64,000 nt of DNA from HGM04593 sp045533955 (GTDB lineage: Bacteria > Bacteroidota > Bacteroidia > Bacteroidales > Bacteroidaceae), in assembly GCA_045533955.1 (NCBI GenBank), contig JAZSIU010000069.1, positions 24,655 to 88,654 on the forward strand. Direction: 5' to 3'. Below, piece after piece: positions 41,857 to 50,531 of this stretch. Below the pieces are notes generated by a model. It was not told the DNA's origin. It did no database searches and saw only the letters and a list, made by a program, of their open reading frames with translations. The translations under genes were made by a program, and so were the position numbers. Every line of letters begins with the position of its first letter. Position 1 is the stretch's first letter.

Positions 41857-42805
41857 AGGGTTGTGTCGCTTCAAATAGTCTTAATTGATTTGTCTCGGGT
41901 TCGTTGTTGTATCTGTATGTTGAGTGAAATGAGTGTGCATCGTCCCACCGCTTTCTGTAATTTGCGACAATTATATGTTTTGCTGTCGATTTAAACCTAT
42001 TGCGAATGTTTACGGCGTAGTTTTTGTCATACTCGTCGATGATGTATCCCCTGTATAAAGATTCTGTTAAAAGCGTTTTTCCTATTACCATTAGCGTTTT
42101 ACAAGGTAAATTTAAAAAATCATTCGCTAATCGTTTATGACTATCTTCGTTGAATCCATCTTCGTATTCTTTATTTCCATAATCTGAAAAAATGCAATCG
42201 TATGGTGGGTCGAGGAATATAAAATCATCAATCTTGCATAAATTGAAGATATTGCTGTAATCGGTGTTGTGTATTTCTGCGCGTTTTAATAATTGGCTGT
42301 GTGATAAGGTTACGGAATTTGTGTTGAGGCTCTTGTAGCGACCAAATGGGACGTTAAACTCTCCTCGTGCATTGTAACGTATCATACCTGAATATGAGGT
42401 TTTATTTATATAGTAATACAATAAGGCCTCGGAATATTGTTTATCCTCAATGTTATTGAACATTGCCCGTAAATGGTAATATAGTGATTCGTTCTTGTCT
42501 TCTACTCGTTCGTTGGGGGACAAGGTCTTTATGCTTTCAAATTCTTTCCTGTTATTTGTATATATTTTTTCTATCTCGTCTAATTCTCTTCTTAATTCAA
42601 TATAGTTGTCGCGTACACCGCGATAAAATTCTATCAATTTTGAATTTATATCGTTGATAATAGCTTCTCTTGGCTCTAAAAAAAAGAATAGAGCTCCTCC
42701 TCCAAAGAATGGCTCAATATATCGTCCTGTGAATCGAGGAATATGCGGCATTATATTGTTAATTTCTTTTGATTTCCCGCCCCTATATTTTATCATTGGT
42801 TTCAT
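41840..42805 (-). CDS. Dam-family adenine DNA methyltransferase of the R-M system
   Basis: 321 residues from MKPMIKYRGGKS at 42805. D12 class: the opening K-Y-x-G-G-K and EPFFGGGALFF (31-41, SAM motif I) and DPPYDC (199-204, catalytic motif IV). It should methylate adenine to protect the AlwI-like site. The earlier in-frame Met (42826) falls on the -7 box, so it is rejected. Translation of the endonuclease appears coupled through the overlap. AT-rich like its partner. Confidence 0.92.
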   Translation of the reverse strand: MKPMIKYRGGKSKEINNIMPHIPRFTGRYIEPFFGGGALFFFLEPREAIINDINSKLIEFYRGVRDNYIELRRELDEIEKIYTNNRKEFESIKTLSPNERVEDKNESLYYHLRAMFNNIEDKQYSEALLYYYINKTSYSGMIRYNARGEFNVPFGRYKSLNTNSVTLSHSQLLKRAEIHNTDYSNIFNLCKIDDFIFLDPPYDCIFSDYGNKEYEDGFNEDSHKRLANDFLNLPCKTLMVIGKTLLTESLYRGYIIDEYDKNYAVNIRNRFKSTAKHIIVANYRKRWDDAHSFHSTYRYNNEPETNQLRLFEATQPYGTDR

Positions 42806-42823
42806 ATTCGTTGACTTTTGATG

Positions 42824-42831
42824 CAAAAGTA
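42824..42831 (-). promoter_or_regulatory. -7 box of the restriction-modification operon
   Basis: The minus strand reads TACTTTTG, a TAnnTTTG match 18 bases before the ATG at 42805. Confidence 0.5.
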
Positions 42832-43288
42832 GTATTTTTTTTAATACCGTACTTAAGAGTTTTTTAAAATGCAGATATTAAATTGGAGCAGTAGGTTTTC
42901 TGTTGTTTAGTAGTATGTAAATTGTGTATGCTGTTTATATTTTGATGCGGGTGTGTATAATAAAGTAGGGGATAAATCTGTCGGTAAATATAAACAGCTC
43001 GTTTTAAACTTAAAGGCTGTATCCTATTTGGTGGCTTTGTGGGAAAATTGTAAGGTGTGTTTAAATAATTGCTTTTGAGAAAACACGTTTTTGCTTTTAA
43101 AAAAAAGATGTGTCTTATTATTGTGGTAGAAAAATAAATCTTTGAGTGTCGTTGGTGTGAACTTGCTTCCTATTCTGTTACTACCGCTTAATAGAAGAAA
43201 TTCGCGAATATTTCTTCTTTTCGGCGTCGGCTCTCTTTCTGTGTTTGGTAAAAGCAGGTTCCCGGGAACCTTTTTACTTTGCAATACC
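42832..43288. other. AT-rich gap beside the R-M genes
   Basis: About 450 bases with no convincing gene. The only longer frames give basic, unpatterned proteins. The AT-rich composition continues from the R-M genes, so it may be part of the transferred segment. A 16-base palindrome sits at 43256-43271. Confidence 0.4.
43256..43271. terminator. Palindrome after the 117-residue gene
   Basis: AGGTTCCCGGGAACCT is a perfect 16-base palindrome, followed by T5 on the plus strand and GCTTTTACC on the minus strand; possible weak terminator. Confidence 0.4.
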
Positions 43289-43642
43289 TCAGAGAGTGTG
43301 GCAGGGAACGTCAAACTCCTTGCAAATGTCCTCGACAACTATTTTGCGGGCCTCGGCAGATGGCTCGAAATAGTACGATAGGCAGCACTCGTCAATGTCA
43401 TCAATATTCTCGATGAATTGTGGAAGCGCCGCGATAATGTCGCTTGTCGATACGCAACTGAGCAGTGTGTGGGCGCCCTCGGCATCAATGCGTGAAACTA
43501 TAAACACCACAGGGTAATTCTTCTCAAACATAACGGGCAGGACTGCTCTGTTCTTTAGTGAGACTACATTCATCCAATAGGGTAATTTTGTTACGCAACC
43601 ATCGGCCTTGCGTACTAATAACTGAACATCTTTTTCAAACAT
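43289..43642 (-). CDS. Conserved-looking hypothetical protein, 117 residues
   Basis: A small acidic, probably cytoplasmic protein with no signal peptide or known motif (ends DICKEFDVPCHTL). A perfect -7 box TATATTTG at 43669-43676 just upstream supports it as a real gene. Composition resembles the core genes more than the adjacent R-M segment. Function not recognised. Confidence 0.6.
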   Translation of the reverse strand: MFEKDVQLLVRKADGCVTKLPYWMNVVSLKNRAVLPVMFEKNYPVVFIVSRIDAEGAHTLLSCVSTSDIIAALPQFIENIDDIDECCLSYYFEPSAEARKIVVEDICKEFDVPCHTL

Positions 43643-43668
43643 AATATTAAAGTTTTAAATGTGATACA

Positions 43669-43676
43669 CAAATATA
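43669..43676 (-). promoter_or_regulatory. -7 box of the 117-residue gene
   Basis: The minus strand reads TATATTTG, 26 bases before the ATG at 43642. Confidence 0.5.
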
Positions 43677-43732
43677 GTGTTTAGATAACAAGTTTTCTCA
43701 CAATTTTGATGATAATTTTTTTAAAAAAAGAG

Positions 43733-43740
43733 TAACTTCG
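43733..43740 (+). promoter_or_regulatory. -7 box of the epimerase-PAP2 operon
   Basis: TAACTTCG, a TAnnTTTG variant 40 bases before the ATG at 43781. Confidence 0.4.
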
Positions 43741-43780
43741 CTGCAAAATATAGAAAAAGCCAAAAAAATACAGAGTAAGA

Positions 43781-44788
43781 ATGAGGATTTTAGTAACGGG
43801 TGCCAGCGGATTCATAGGCAGTTTTATTGTGGAGCGCGGATTAGAACTTGGCTACGAGGTGTGGGCTGCGGTGCGCCCTTCGAGCAGCCGTAGATATCTT
43901 GCCGATGGCCGTATAAATTTTATTGAGCTTAATTTTGGCAGGCGCGACATTCTGGAGCGGCAAATTTCGGAATTTGCATCGGTGCACGGCAGCTGGGACT
44001 GCATAATACACGCTGCCGGTGCCACAAAATGTCTCGATAAGGATGATTTTAAGCGCATAAATACCGACGGAACAAGGAATTTTGTCGAGGTACTTGTGGG
44101 GCTTAATATCGTGCCTCGACAGTTTATATATCTGAGTTCGCTCAGTGTCTTTGGCCCTGTGCGCGAGCAGCAGCCATACGCTCCCATTCTCGAGAGCGAC
44201 ACGCCGCGCCCCAACACAGCCTACGGCCTGAGTAAACTGCTTGCCGAGGAGTTTCTGCGCAGTGTGCCCAATTTTCCTTACGTGATAATGCGTCCGACGG
44301 GGGTCTATGGCCCGCGCGAGCGCGACTATTATCAGATGGCCCTAAGTATAAAGCAGCATATTGATTTTTCGGTGGGCTATAAGCCTCAGACAATTACGTT
44401 TATCTATGTAAAAGACCTTGTAAAGGCTATTTATCTTGCCGTTGAGAAGGGGGTTGTGGAGCGCAGCTATTTTGTGAGCGAGCCTCGCGGATATTGCAGC
44501 CGTGCATTCAGCGACTATATTCAGCGCGAGATGGGTGTCAGGGGGGTGCTGCACATAAAAGCGCCTCTATGGGTATTGAGGGTAATATCGGCGTGTGCCG
44601 AGTGGGGTGCGCGCCTTGTGGGCAGGCCCTCGACACTCAACAGCGACAAATACAAAATAATGAAACAACGAAATTGGCTGTGCGACACAACAGCGTTGCA
44701 CAAGGAGCTGGGCTTTAGCATCGACTACGACCTTGAGCGCGGCACGGCCGAGACTATTAAATGGTATAAACAGAATAAGTGGCTATGA
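43781..44788 (+). CDS. NAD-dependent epimerase/dehydratase (extended SDR)
   Basis: 335 residues. Rossmann start MRILVTGASGFIGSFIVERGL with GxxGxxG, a catalytic Tyr-x-x-x-Lys in NTAYGLSKLLAEE (about 146-158), and RPTGVYGPRERDYYQMA. Substrate could be a nucleotide sugar or, as in 3-beta-HSD-like members, a lipid. The stop overlaps the start of a PAP2-family gene (ATGA), so a joint role in membrane lipid or glycolipid metabolism is likely; this is inference. Confidence 0.85.
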   Translation: MRILVTGASGFIGSFIVERGLELGYEVWAAVRPSSSRRYLADGRINFIELNFGRRDILERQISEFASVHGSWDCIIHAAGATKCLDKDDFKRINTDGTRNFVEVLVGLNIVPRQFIYLSSLSVFGPVREQQPYAPILESDTPRPNTAYGLSKLLAEEFLRSVPNFPYVIMRPTGVYGPRERDYYQMALSIKQHIDFSVGYKPQTITFIYVKDLVKAIYLAVEKGVVERSYFVSEPRGYCSRAFSDYIQREMGVRGVLHIKAPLWVLRVISACAEWGARLVGRPSTLNSDKYKIMKQRNWLCDTTALHKELGFSIDYDLERGTAETIKWYKQNKWL

Positions 44789-45747
44789 AACTCCTTGAGC
44801 GCGAACCGGTTACATATAATTTTCTGGCAGTTGAGAAATTGAACCTCCTGTACAATCTTGTAACCACAATCCTGATTATAATATTTTTTGAGCGTCTGCA
44901 CGATGCACAGTCTATGCTGTTGGGACGCTTCGCAATTCTGTGCGGCACGTTTGTCATAATATACGCCTACACGCGATTCCCGTCGAGGGCGATGCGCATT
45001 GTGCGCATAGTGGGGCAGATGGCTCTGCTCTCCTATTGGTACCCCGATACGTTCGAGTTCAACCGCATATTCCCCAATCTCGACCACTTTTTCGCAGCGC
45101 ACGAGCTTGCAATCTTCGGCTGCCAGCCGTCGATGCTCTTCGAGCAGCTGTGCAGCGGCTTTTGGTGGCGCGAGGCGTTTAATCTGGGCTATTGGTCGTA
45201 CTATCCGATGATTGCGGCCGTTACCCTGTGGTATCTTTTCAAGCGTCCCGCCGAGGCCGAGCGCTGTACGTTCATTATCATCGCCTCGTTCTATATTTAT
45301 TACCTTATATATATATTCGTGCCTGTGGCGGGGCCGCAATTCTATTTCCCCGTTATTGGCGAGGGGGTGGCTGCTGTCGGCCCTTATCCCGAGATTGGCG
45401 ATTATTTTAATCTTAACCCCGAGATTACAATTCCTCAGGCCGACAAGGGCGGGTTTTTTACCTCGCTGGTGAATGCCGCACAGGCCTCGGGCGAGCGTCC
45501 CACGGCTGCTTTTCCAAGCTCGCACATTGGTGTCTCGACAATTCTTATGCTGTTGGCCCTGCGAGCCAAGCGGGGGCTTGCGTCGGTGATGTTCCCCTTC
45601 TATGTGTTGCTGTGCTGCGCAACGGTGTATATTAAGGCTCACTATCTTGTGGATGCCTTTGCGGGGCTTGCATCGGGACTTTTGCTCTATGCGTTTACGA
45701 GCTTTGTCTATTGTCGGCTCCATAGGGCCGATGAGGCTGCTGTGTAA
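44785..45747 (+). CDS. PAP2-family membrane phosphatase/transferase
   Basis: 320 residues from the ATG at 44785. At least six membrane helices and the PAP2 motifs: GERPTAAFPSSHIGVSTIL (Ser-Ser-His) and later KAHYLVDAFAGLASG (His and Asp). The arrangement resembles the PAP2_3/Aur1-like branch, which includes inositol phosphotransferases acting on sphingolipids. With inositol-phosphate synthase at 57744 in the same window, a link to inositol lipids is conceivable but unproven. Confidence 0.85.
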   Translation: MKLLEREPVTYNFLAVEKLNLLYNLVTTILIIIFFERLHDAQSMLLGRFAILCGTFVIIYAYTRFPSRAMRIVRIVGQMALLSYWYPDTFEFNRIFPNLDHFFAAHELAIFGCQPSMLFEQLCSGFWWREAFNLGYWSYYPMIAAVTLWYLFKRPAEAERCTFIIIASFYIYYLIYIFVPVAGPQFYFPVIGEGVAAVGPYPEIGDYFNLNPEITIPQADKGGFFTSLVNAAQASGERPTAAFPSSHIGVSTILMLLALRAKRGLASVMFPFYVLLCCATVYIKAHYLVDAFAGLASGLLLYAFTSFVYCRLHRADEAAV

Positions 45748-45771
45748 AAAAAATGTTAATCTCGGTGTAAA

Positions 45772-45878
45772 TTCACTCGTTTGTTTGTATATTTGCGGTA
45801 AACCGCGAATATGCACTGCACTCGCTGCAAAATGTCAAAGTAAACTTTGCTTATTTCACTCGTTTGTTTGTATATTAG
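45772..45878 (+). repeat. Two promoter repeats before dnaX
   Basis: TTCACTCGTTTGTTTGTATATT recurs (cut to the shared core TTCACTCGTTTG) at 45772 and 45855, period 83. -7 boxes are TATATTTG (45788-45795) and TATATTAG (45871-45878). The unit between contains GTAAACCGCGAATATGC, CTGCACTCGCTGC and an inverted repeat CAAAGT-AA-ACTTTG, aligning with the units at 27151. The second TTTG (45846-45849) is 21 bases before the box. Confidence 0.75.
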
Positions 45879-45906
45879 CAGATGAATAGATAACAGAGTA
45901 AAAATT

Positions 45907-47778
45907 ATGAATAATTATATAGTATCGGCGCGTAAATATCGTCCCGACACATTCGATTCGGTGGTGGCACAAAAGGCCCTTACCACGACACTGAAGAATG
46001 CCATACAGAGTGGCAAACTCGCCCACGCGTTCCTCTTCTGCGGGCCGCGCGGAGTGGGAAAGACCACCTGCGCGCGTATCTTTGCAAAGACGATAAATTG
46101 TCAGAATCCCACCCCCGATGGCGAGCCTTGCAACAGCTGCGAGTCGTGCCGCTCGTTCAACGAGCAGCGCTCATTCTCAATCTACGAGCTTGACGCGGCA
46201 AGCAATAACTCGGTCGATGACATACGCTCGCTCAACGAACAGGTGCGCATACCGCCACAGACAGGCCGCTACAAGGTGTATATAATTGATGAGGTTCATA
46301 TGCTGACGCTCGCCGCCTTCAACGCCTTTCTCAAAACCCTCGAGGAACCTCCGGCTCACGCAATTTTCATATTGGCCACCACCGAGAAACACAAGGTACT
46401 GCCCACCATCCTGTCGCGCTGTCAGATATACGATTTTAGCCGCATCGAGGTAGCCGATATTATTGCTCATCTTCAGGGCATTGCAGCAAAAGAGGGCATC
46501 AACTGCGAGCACTCGGCCTTGCGCATAATTGCCCAAAAGTCGGATGGTTGTATGCGCGACGCACTCTCGTTGTTCGACCAGATGGCGAGCTTCACACAGG
46601 GCGACCTTACATACGGCAAAGTCATCGAGAGCCTCAATGTGCTCGACTACGAGTATTATTTCCGCTTTACCGAATATATGCTTACCGCACAGACGGCGCA
46701 GGCGCTACTGATGTTCAACACGGTGCTCTCGCGAGGCTTCGAGGGGAATATCTTTATCGAGGGGGCAGCGTCGCATTTCCGCGACCTTCTTGTGGCCTCG
46801 GACACCGTTACGATGCCTCTGTTCGAGGGCGACGCCGAGCTCGGACAGAAATATGCCGCTCAGGCGCGTCTGTGTAATCCCCGTATGCTCATCGCAGCGC
46901 TGAAACTGTGCAACGATTGCAGCCTGAACTACCGCGCAAGCCGCAATAAACGTCTGTTGGTCGAGCTTACAATTATACAACTCACACAGCTCGTAAGCGA
47001 CGATAGCGACGATGCTGCGGGGCGTAGCCCCAAGCAGTTAAAACCCATATTCAACAAGTTGCAAGATAGCAGCAACGCACAACAAATAATCCCCGCTCAA
47101 CAGCAGGCGCCCGCTCAACAGCATACGCCCGTTCAGCAGCAGACGCCCGCCCAACAGCAGACGCCCGCTCAACAGCATACGCCCGCTCAACAGCAGGCTT
47201 CCGCTCAACAGCATACGCCCGCCCAACAGCAGACGCCTGCTCAACAGCCTATCAGGCAAGGCCGTCCCGAGAGTCTGCGTCAGGCACCGTCGGGAATGAG
47301 CCTCGGCAGAATGTTCAGCTCGACGATGGCACAAAAAACTACGGCCCCGCAGCAGCCCCCGAGCAGCGCTCCGACAGCGTCGGCCACATCCCGCACCACC
47401 GAAACAAGCAGCATCAAGAGGCTGACAAACGACGAGCTTGCCCGCGCGTGGATGGCCTTTGCAATGACACTGCCCGAGAACGAGCGTGCCCTCTCCGATA
47501 GAATGAAAATCATCGTGCCCGCCCTCAAGGATAGTTCCACATTCGGAATATCGGTCGATAATCAGCTTGTGGCCGAAATGTTCGAGAACGAGGCCAAGAG
47601 AATATGCGCAGGAATGTCGTCCGAGCTTGGTGGAGTACTCCTCAGAATGAATATCGACGTAAATAAGGTTGTTGTCGAGCGACACGTCTATGACCGCACA
47701 AAACAGTTTGAGATTCTAAGAAAAAAGAATCCACTGCTTAACAAACTGCACGCCGAGCTATCGTTAGAGCTATCATAA
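45907..47778 (+). CDS. dnaX: DNA polymerase III subunit gamma/tau
   Basis: 623 residues. Clamp-loader ATPase: YRPDTFDSVVAQ, Walker A GPRGVGKTT (about 44-52), a zinc finger with four cysteines (CQNPTPDGEPCNSCESC, about 64-80), DEVHML (Walker B) and ILSRCQIYDF. Residues about 395-450 are a low-complexity linker of QQ(T/A)PAQQ repeats, then a tau-specific C-terminus. It loads the sliding clamp and links polymerases. No -1 frameshift signal for gamma was identified by eye. Confidence 0.95.
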   Translation: MNNYIVSARKYRPDTFDSVVAQKALTTTLKNAIQSGKLAHAFLFCGPRGVGKTTCARIFAKTINCQNPTPDGEPCNSCESCRSFNEQRSFSIYELDAASNNSVDDIRSLNEQVRIPPQTGRYKVYIIDEVHMLTLAAFNAFLKTLEEPPAHAIFILATTEKHKVLPTILSRCQIYDFSRIEVADIIAHLQGIAAKEGINCEHSALRIIAQKSDGCMRDALSLFDQMASFTQGDLTYGKVIESLNVLDYEYYFRFTEYMLTAQTAQALLMFNTVLSRGFEGNIFIEGAASHFRDLLVASDTVTMPLFEGDAELGQKYAAQARLCNPRMLIAALKLCNDCSLNYRASRNKRLLVELTIIQLTQLVSDDSDDAAGRSPKQLKPIFNKLQDSSNAQQIIPAQQQAPAQQHTPVQQQTPAQQQTPAQQHTPAQQQASAQQHTPAQQQTPAQQPIRQGRPESLRQAPSGMSLGRMFSSTMAQKTTAPQQPPSSAPTASATSRTTETSSIKRLTNDELARAWMAFAMTLPENERALSDRMKIIVPALKDSSTFGISVDNQLVAEMFENEAKRICAGMSSELGGVLLRMNIDVNKVVVERHVYDRTKQFEILRKKNPLLNKLHAELSLELS

Positions 47779-47804
47779 AAGCCTTCTCCACATTTAATAA
47801 TACA

Positions 47805-47851
47805 AAAAGAGTGTACCATTTAAAGAAAACGAGTACACTCTTTTATTTTTT
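47805..47851 (+). terminator. Terminator of dnaX
   Basis: A 12-base stem (AAAAGAGTGTAC at 47805-47816 with 47833-47844) then ATTTTTTTAA. Confidence 0.75.
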
Positions 47852-48023
47852 TAACTAAAACCTATTTGTAAGAAAAAAACTACCGTGCAGTTGACCGATG
47901 CTTCCTGCCGCGTTTCTTTTTTACACCGCGAGTAGTTTCACAACTACACTATTATGACGCACGCCGAGGCTCGTTGGTAACATCAGCTTCCTCTTTTTTA
48001 TTATATTTTAACGATTAAAACAA

Positions 48024-48059
48024 GCGGTGCACCGTAGCCTATTGCCACCGATGCACCGC
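48024..48059 (-). terminator. Probable terminator of the nucleoside-recognition gene
   Basis: GCGGTGCA at 48024-48031 pairs with 48052-48059; the minus strand then reads TTGTTTTAATCG. It lies about 20 bases after the stop at 48078. Confidence 0.55.
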
Positions 48060-48077
48060 GCAGACTAAAATATTTTT

Positions 48078-49226
48078 TTATATCAAACTGTAAAGGAAAT
48101 AAATCCAGTGAGCAACGATAGCCGCCACAAGGCCGCCTATCGTGTGTGCAAGAATTGCTTTTGAGGTGAGCCAACGATAGCCTAATGTGTCGAGCATAGC
48201 TGTATGAGTGCTCAAATATCCGCTCCAGCACATTCCAATGGCAGTAAACACCGCAATTGCATTGCCGTCAACCCAACCCTCGGCGATAAAGTTTGGTACA
48301 AGGCCAAGGGCTGCTCCAACGGCACCGAGCGCAGTGATTGGGAAGGCAATCAGATGCGGGTCGGTAAAGCCGAACAACCACTCAAAGACGATGCTGCATT
48401 TCGCACCAATCCACGGCAGAAACTCAATACCCTCGTAGGCGGCACCGGTAAATTCGCCGGTCTCTTTCGATGGGCCGAATGTGAGAATCATCACCAGCGT
48501 CGAGATGATGAGCACGCCGGGGATAATGGCAAGGCCTACATCCACTCCCGTACGACCACCGTCGAGCAGCGAGTCGAGGATTCTTTGGAACAGCGGATTA
48601 TACTTTTGCTCCTCCTCGGCTACGTCGGTCAGCTCCTCCTCGCACGCATCTTGCTCCTTGAATTTCGGGTACGACTTTATGATGAAGCGCTGCATCAGTC
48701 GTGTCGATACAAGGCAACCAATGACAGCACCTATAAGTCCGATGAACGGTGCTGCATAGTAACCCTGTCCCACCATAAAGACAATCACCAAAAGGCCCAT
48801 TCCAAAGGCTGTACCGAAGTTGGTGAGCGAGATAAACTGATATTTCTTAAAGTAGCTGCTGAAACGCTTGTCCTGCGCAAGTGAGATTATCGCGGGGTTG
48901 TCCGAGAGGAACGTGAGCACGGCACCCAGCGATGCTACGCCCGGCAGATTGAAGATAGGCTTCATAAGCGGGCGCAGAATTTTTTCGAGCAGTTTCACGA
49001 CACCAAACTCGACGAACAAACGGCCTATCGCCCCCGTAATTACGCATATTGCCATAAGGTAAAAAACAGTGTTAAGCAGAAGGTCGTGCGCCGTGTTCAT
49101 AATTGTGTTCAGCATATTGGGGGTGCCCATCTTCGAGGCAATGCCTGCAAACAGGGCAATCACAATTATCAAACACAAAATTCCGGGGGGAAGCGCCTTG
49201 CGCGCTTTTCTTATTGCTCTTTTCAT
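48078..49226 (-). CDS. Nucleoside-recognition (Gate) domain membrane protein
   Basis: 382 residues, about nine membrane helices in two Gate-like halves with a cytoplasmic loop (KFKEQDACEEELTDVAEEEQKYNP) between. Conserved parts include TFLSDNPAIISLAQDKRFSSYFKKYQ and FGTAFGMGLLVIVFM. Members of this family (CD0519/YjiH-like) are presumed inner-membrane transporters of nucleosides or related compounds; no direct evidence for substrate. It begins 12 bases after a porin gene on the same strand, suggesting a joint uptake function. Confidence 0.85.
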   Translation of the reverse strand: MKRAIRKARKALPPGILCLIIVIALFAGIASKMGTPNMLNTIMNTAHDLLLNTVFYLMAICVITGAIGRLFVEFGVVKLLEKILRPLMKPIFNLPGVASLGAVLTFLSDNPAIISLAQDKRFSSYFKKYQFISLTNFGTAFGMGLLVIVFMVGQGYYAAPFIGLIGAVIGCLVSTRLMQRFIIKSYPKFKEQDACEEELTDVAEEEQKYNPLFQRILDSLLDGGRTGVDVGLAIIPGVLIISTLVMILTFGPSKETGEFTGAAYEGIEFLPWIGAKCSIVFEWLFGFTDPHLIAFPITALGAVGAALGLVPNFIAEGWVDGNAIAVFTAIGMCWSGYLSTHTAMLDTLGYRWLTSKAILAHTIGGLVAAIVAHWIYFLYSLI

Positions 49227-49238
49227 AGTTATAATCGT

Positions 49239-50237
49239 TTAAAGGACTTTAATTCTCCACGTGATACCTACGTCAACCATTGACTGCTTGTCGATTAGTG
49301 CGCCTGCCGGGTTACCGTTATTTCCGAATGTGTAGTGTCCGTTAAAATGAAGACGAACATCCTTTGAATTCTTTATGGGGAAAAACTCGAGGCCGGCACC
49401 CACGCGGGTAATTTCGGTGCCCGAGAGTACGCAGTAGTCGGCATCAGAGGCGGTATTATTAACGTCGTACGAGGCCTTGCCAAAGATGCGCCACTGCTCG
49501 CTGGGAGTCCACGAAAGCTCGCCAATAACAGACATATCCTTGCCGATGAATGTGTGGCTGTCGGTAGCGCGGTTCATTATGTCGAGCTCCAAAGAAAAGT
49601 CGCCCACACTGAATTTGTTTCCAAGAGCAATGTAGCTGATGAATTTTCCGGGCATATACTCAATCATATTCAGTGAGTAAAGAGTACTCAGCCATCCGTG
49701 CGAGCCGCACCACATAAGATTGTAGGCGTACATATTACTTGCATTTGCGCGGAACGGGCTCTGTGTACTTTGCACCATAATATAATCCTTGCCGTTGTCG
49801 GTGGTATATCCTGCGCTCACACCAATCTGATAGCAGGCAATGTTGCTGCAATATTCCGAGTAGTTGTAGGTGTCTATGGGGGCACGGTCGTACTCGTATC
49901 CACCAATTCCCACTACCTGCTTACCGCCCGAGAAACTCCAGTTGCCTGTTGTGTAGGTTAGTTTCAGCCAATCGGTAGCGTCAAAATAACTTTGGTCGCT
50001 GTGCGCCTTGTTCAGACGCTGACGCCACGAGTAGCTGAACCCGTGCCCAATTTCGCCGTCCATCCTTATGTTTAGGAATTTTCCTTTGAAGCCGCTGTTG
50101 TCTTCAATTTCGGTGCCATCGACACATTCACGCTGAGCATCGAATCGTCCTTCCACTCTCAGATTGATTAGCTTGCTCTGCCCCCAACCGGTGGTAAAGC
50201 AAAGGGCCATAAGCCCTGTCAGAAGTGTTTTTTTCAT
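49239..50237 (-). CDS. Outer-membrane porin-like barrel protein
   Basis: 332 residues with signal peptide ending TGWGQ. The mature protein is a run of amphipathic strands (INLRVEGRFDAQ, KGKFLNIRMDGEIGHGFSYSWRQRL, FSGGKQVVGIGGYEYDRAP) and ends VDVGITWRIKVL, as in phosphate-selective-porin-like (OprO/P) barrels. Likely a general or anion porin of the outer membrane. Transcribed with the membrane protein at 48078; -7 box TATATTCG at 50292-50299. Confidence 0.85.
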   Translation of the reverse strand: MKKTLLTGLMALCFTTGWGQSKLINLRVEGRFDAQRECVDGTEIEDNSGFKGKFLNIRMDGEIGHGFSYSWRQRLNKAHSDQSYFDATDWLKLTYTTGNWSFSGGKQVVGIGGYEYDRAPIDTYNYSEYCSNIACYQIGVSAGYTTDNGKDYIMVQSTQSPFRANASNMYAYNLMWCGSHGWLSTLYSLNMIEYMPGKFISYIALGNKFSVGDFSLELDIMNRATDSHTFIGKDMSVIGELSWTPSEQWRIFGKASYDVNNTASDADYCVLSGTEITRVGAGLEFFPIKNSKDVRLHFNGHYTFGNNGNPAGALIDKQSMVDVGITWRIKVL

Positions 50238-50291
50238 ATTTTGTATTTGTGTGTGAATAATCCTCTTTTGCGGTGGATGATTTAATACTTG

Positions 50292-50299
50292 CGAATATA
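50292..50299 (-). promoter_or_regulatory. -7 box of the porin operon
   Basis: The minus strand reads TATATTCG, 55 bases before the ATG at 50237. Confidence 0.45.
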
Positions 50300-50464
50300 A
50301 TTAAGAATATTTAAATAAAGCTAAAAAGTGGCATAAAATTTGACAGTTGATAAATATTGTTCTTATAATTATAAATATTTGCGTGCATTCTTTTTATAGT
50401 CCGTGCGCATTGCGACAGACGGCCTCTTTATGTAAAGAAAATATTTTTTTATTGTCGGCCTTTC

Positions 50465-50495
50465 TTTGTCGGCTCTGTCGCATTTATTACATTTG
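50465..50495 (+). promoter_or_regulatory. Promoter of the S9 peptidase gene
   Basis: TTTG (50465-50468), exactly 19 bases, TACATTTG (50488-50495): a textbook Bacteroidota promoter 36 bases before the ATG at 50532, which also supports that start. Confidence 0.75.
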
Positions 50496-50531
50496 TGCTT
50501 TAATAGTTACAAAAATATTAAATCTATAAAA

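Noticed and set aside
43024..43338. 104-codon minus-strand frame beside the R-M genes
   Set aside because: Overlaps the end of the 43289-43642 gene, has no promoter and no recognisable pattern.
44725..45816. 363-codon minus-strand frame
   Set aside because: Opposite the PAP2 gene; arginine/histidine-rich with no domain, and it runs through the promoter repeat.
46900..47300. DnaX -1 frameshift site producing gamma
   Set aside because: No A6-type slippery run with a following hairpin was found by eye in this part of dnaX.
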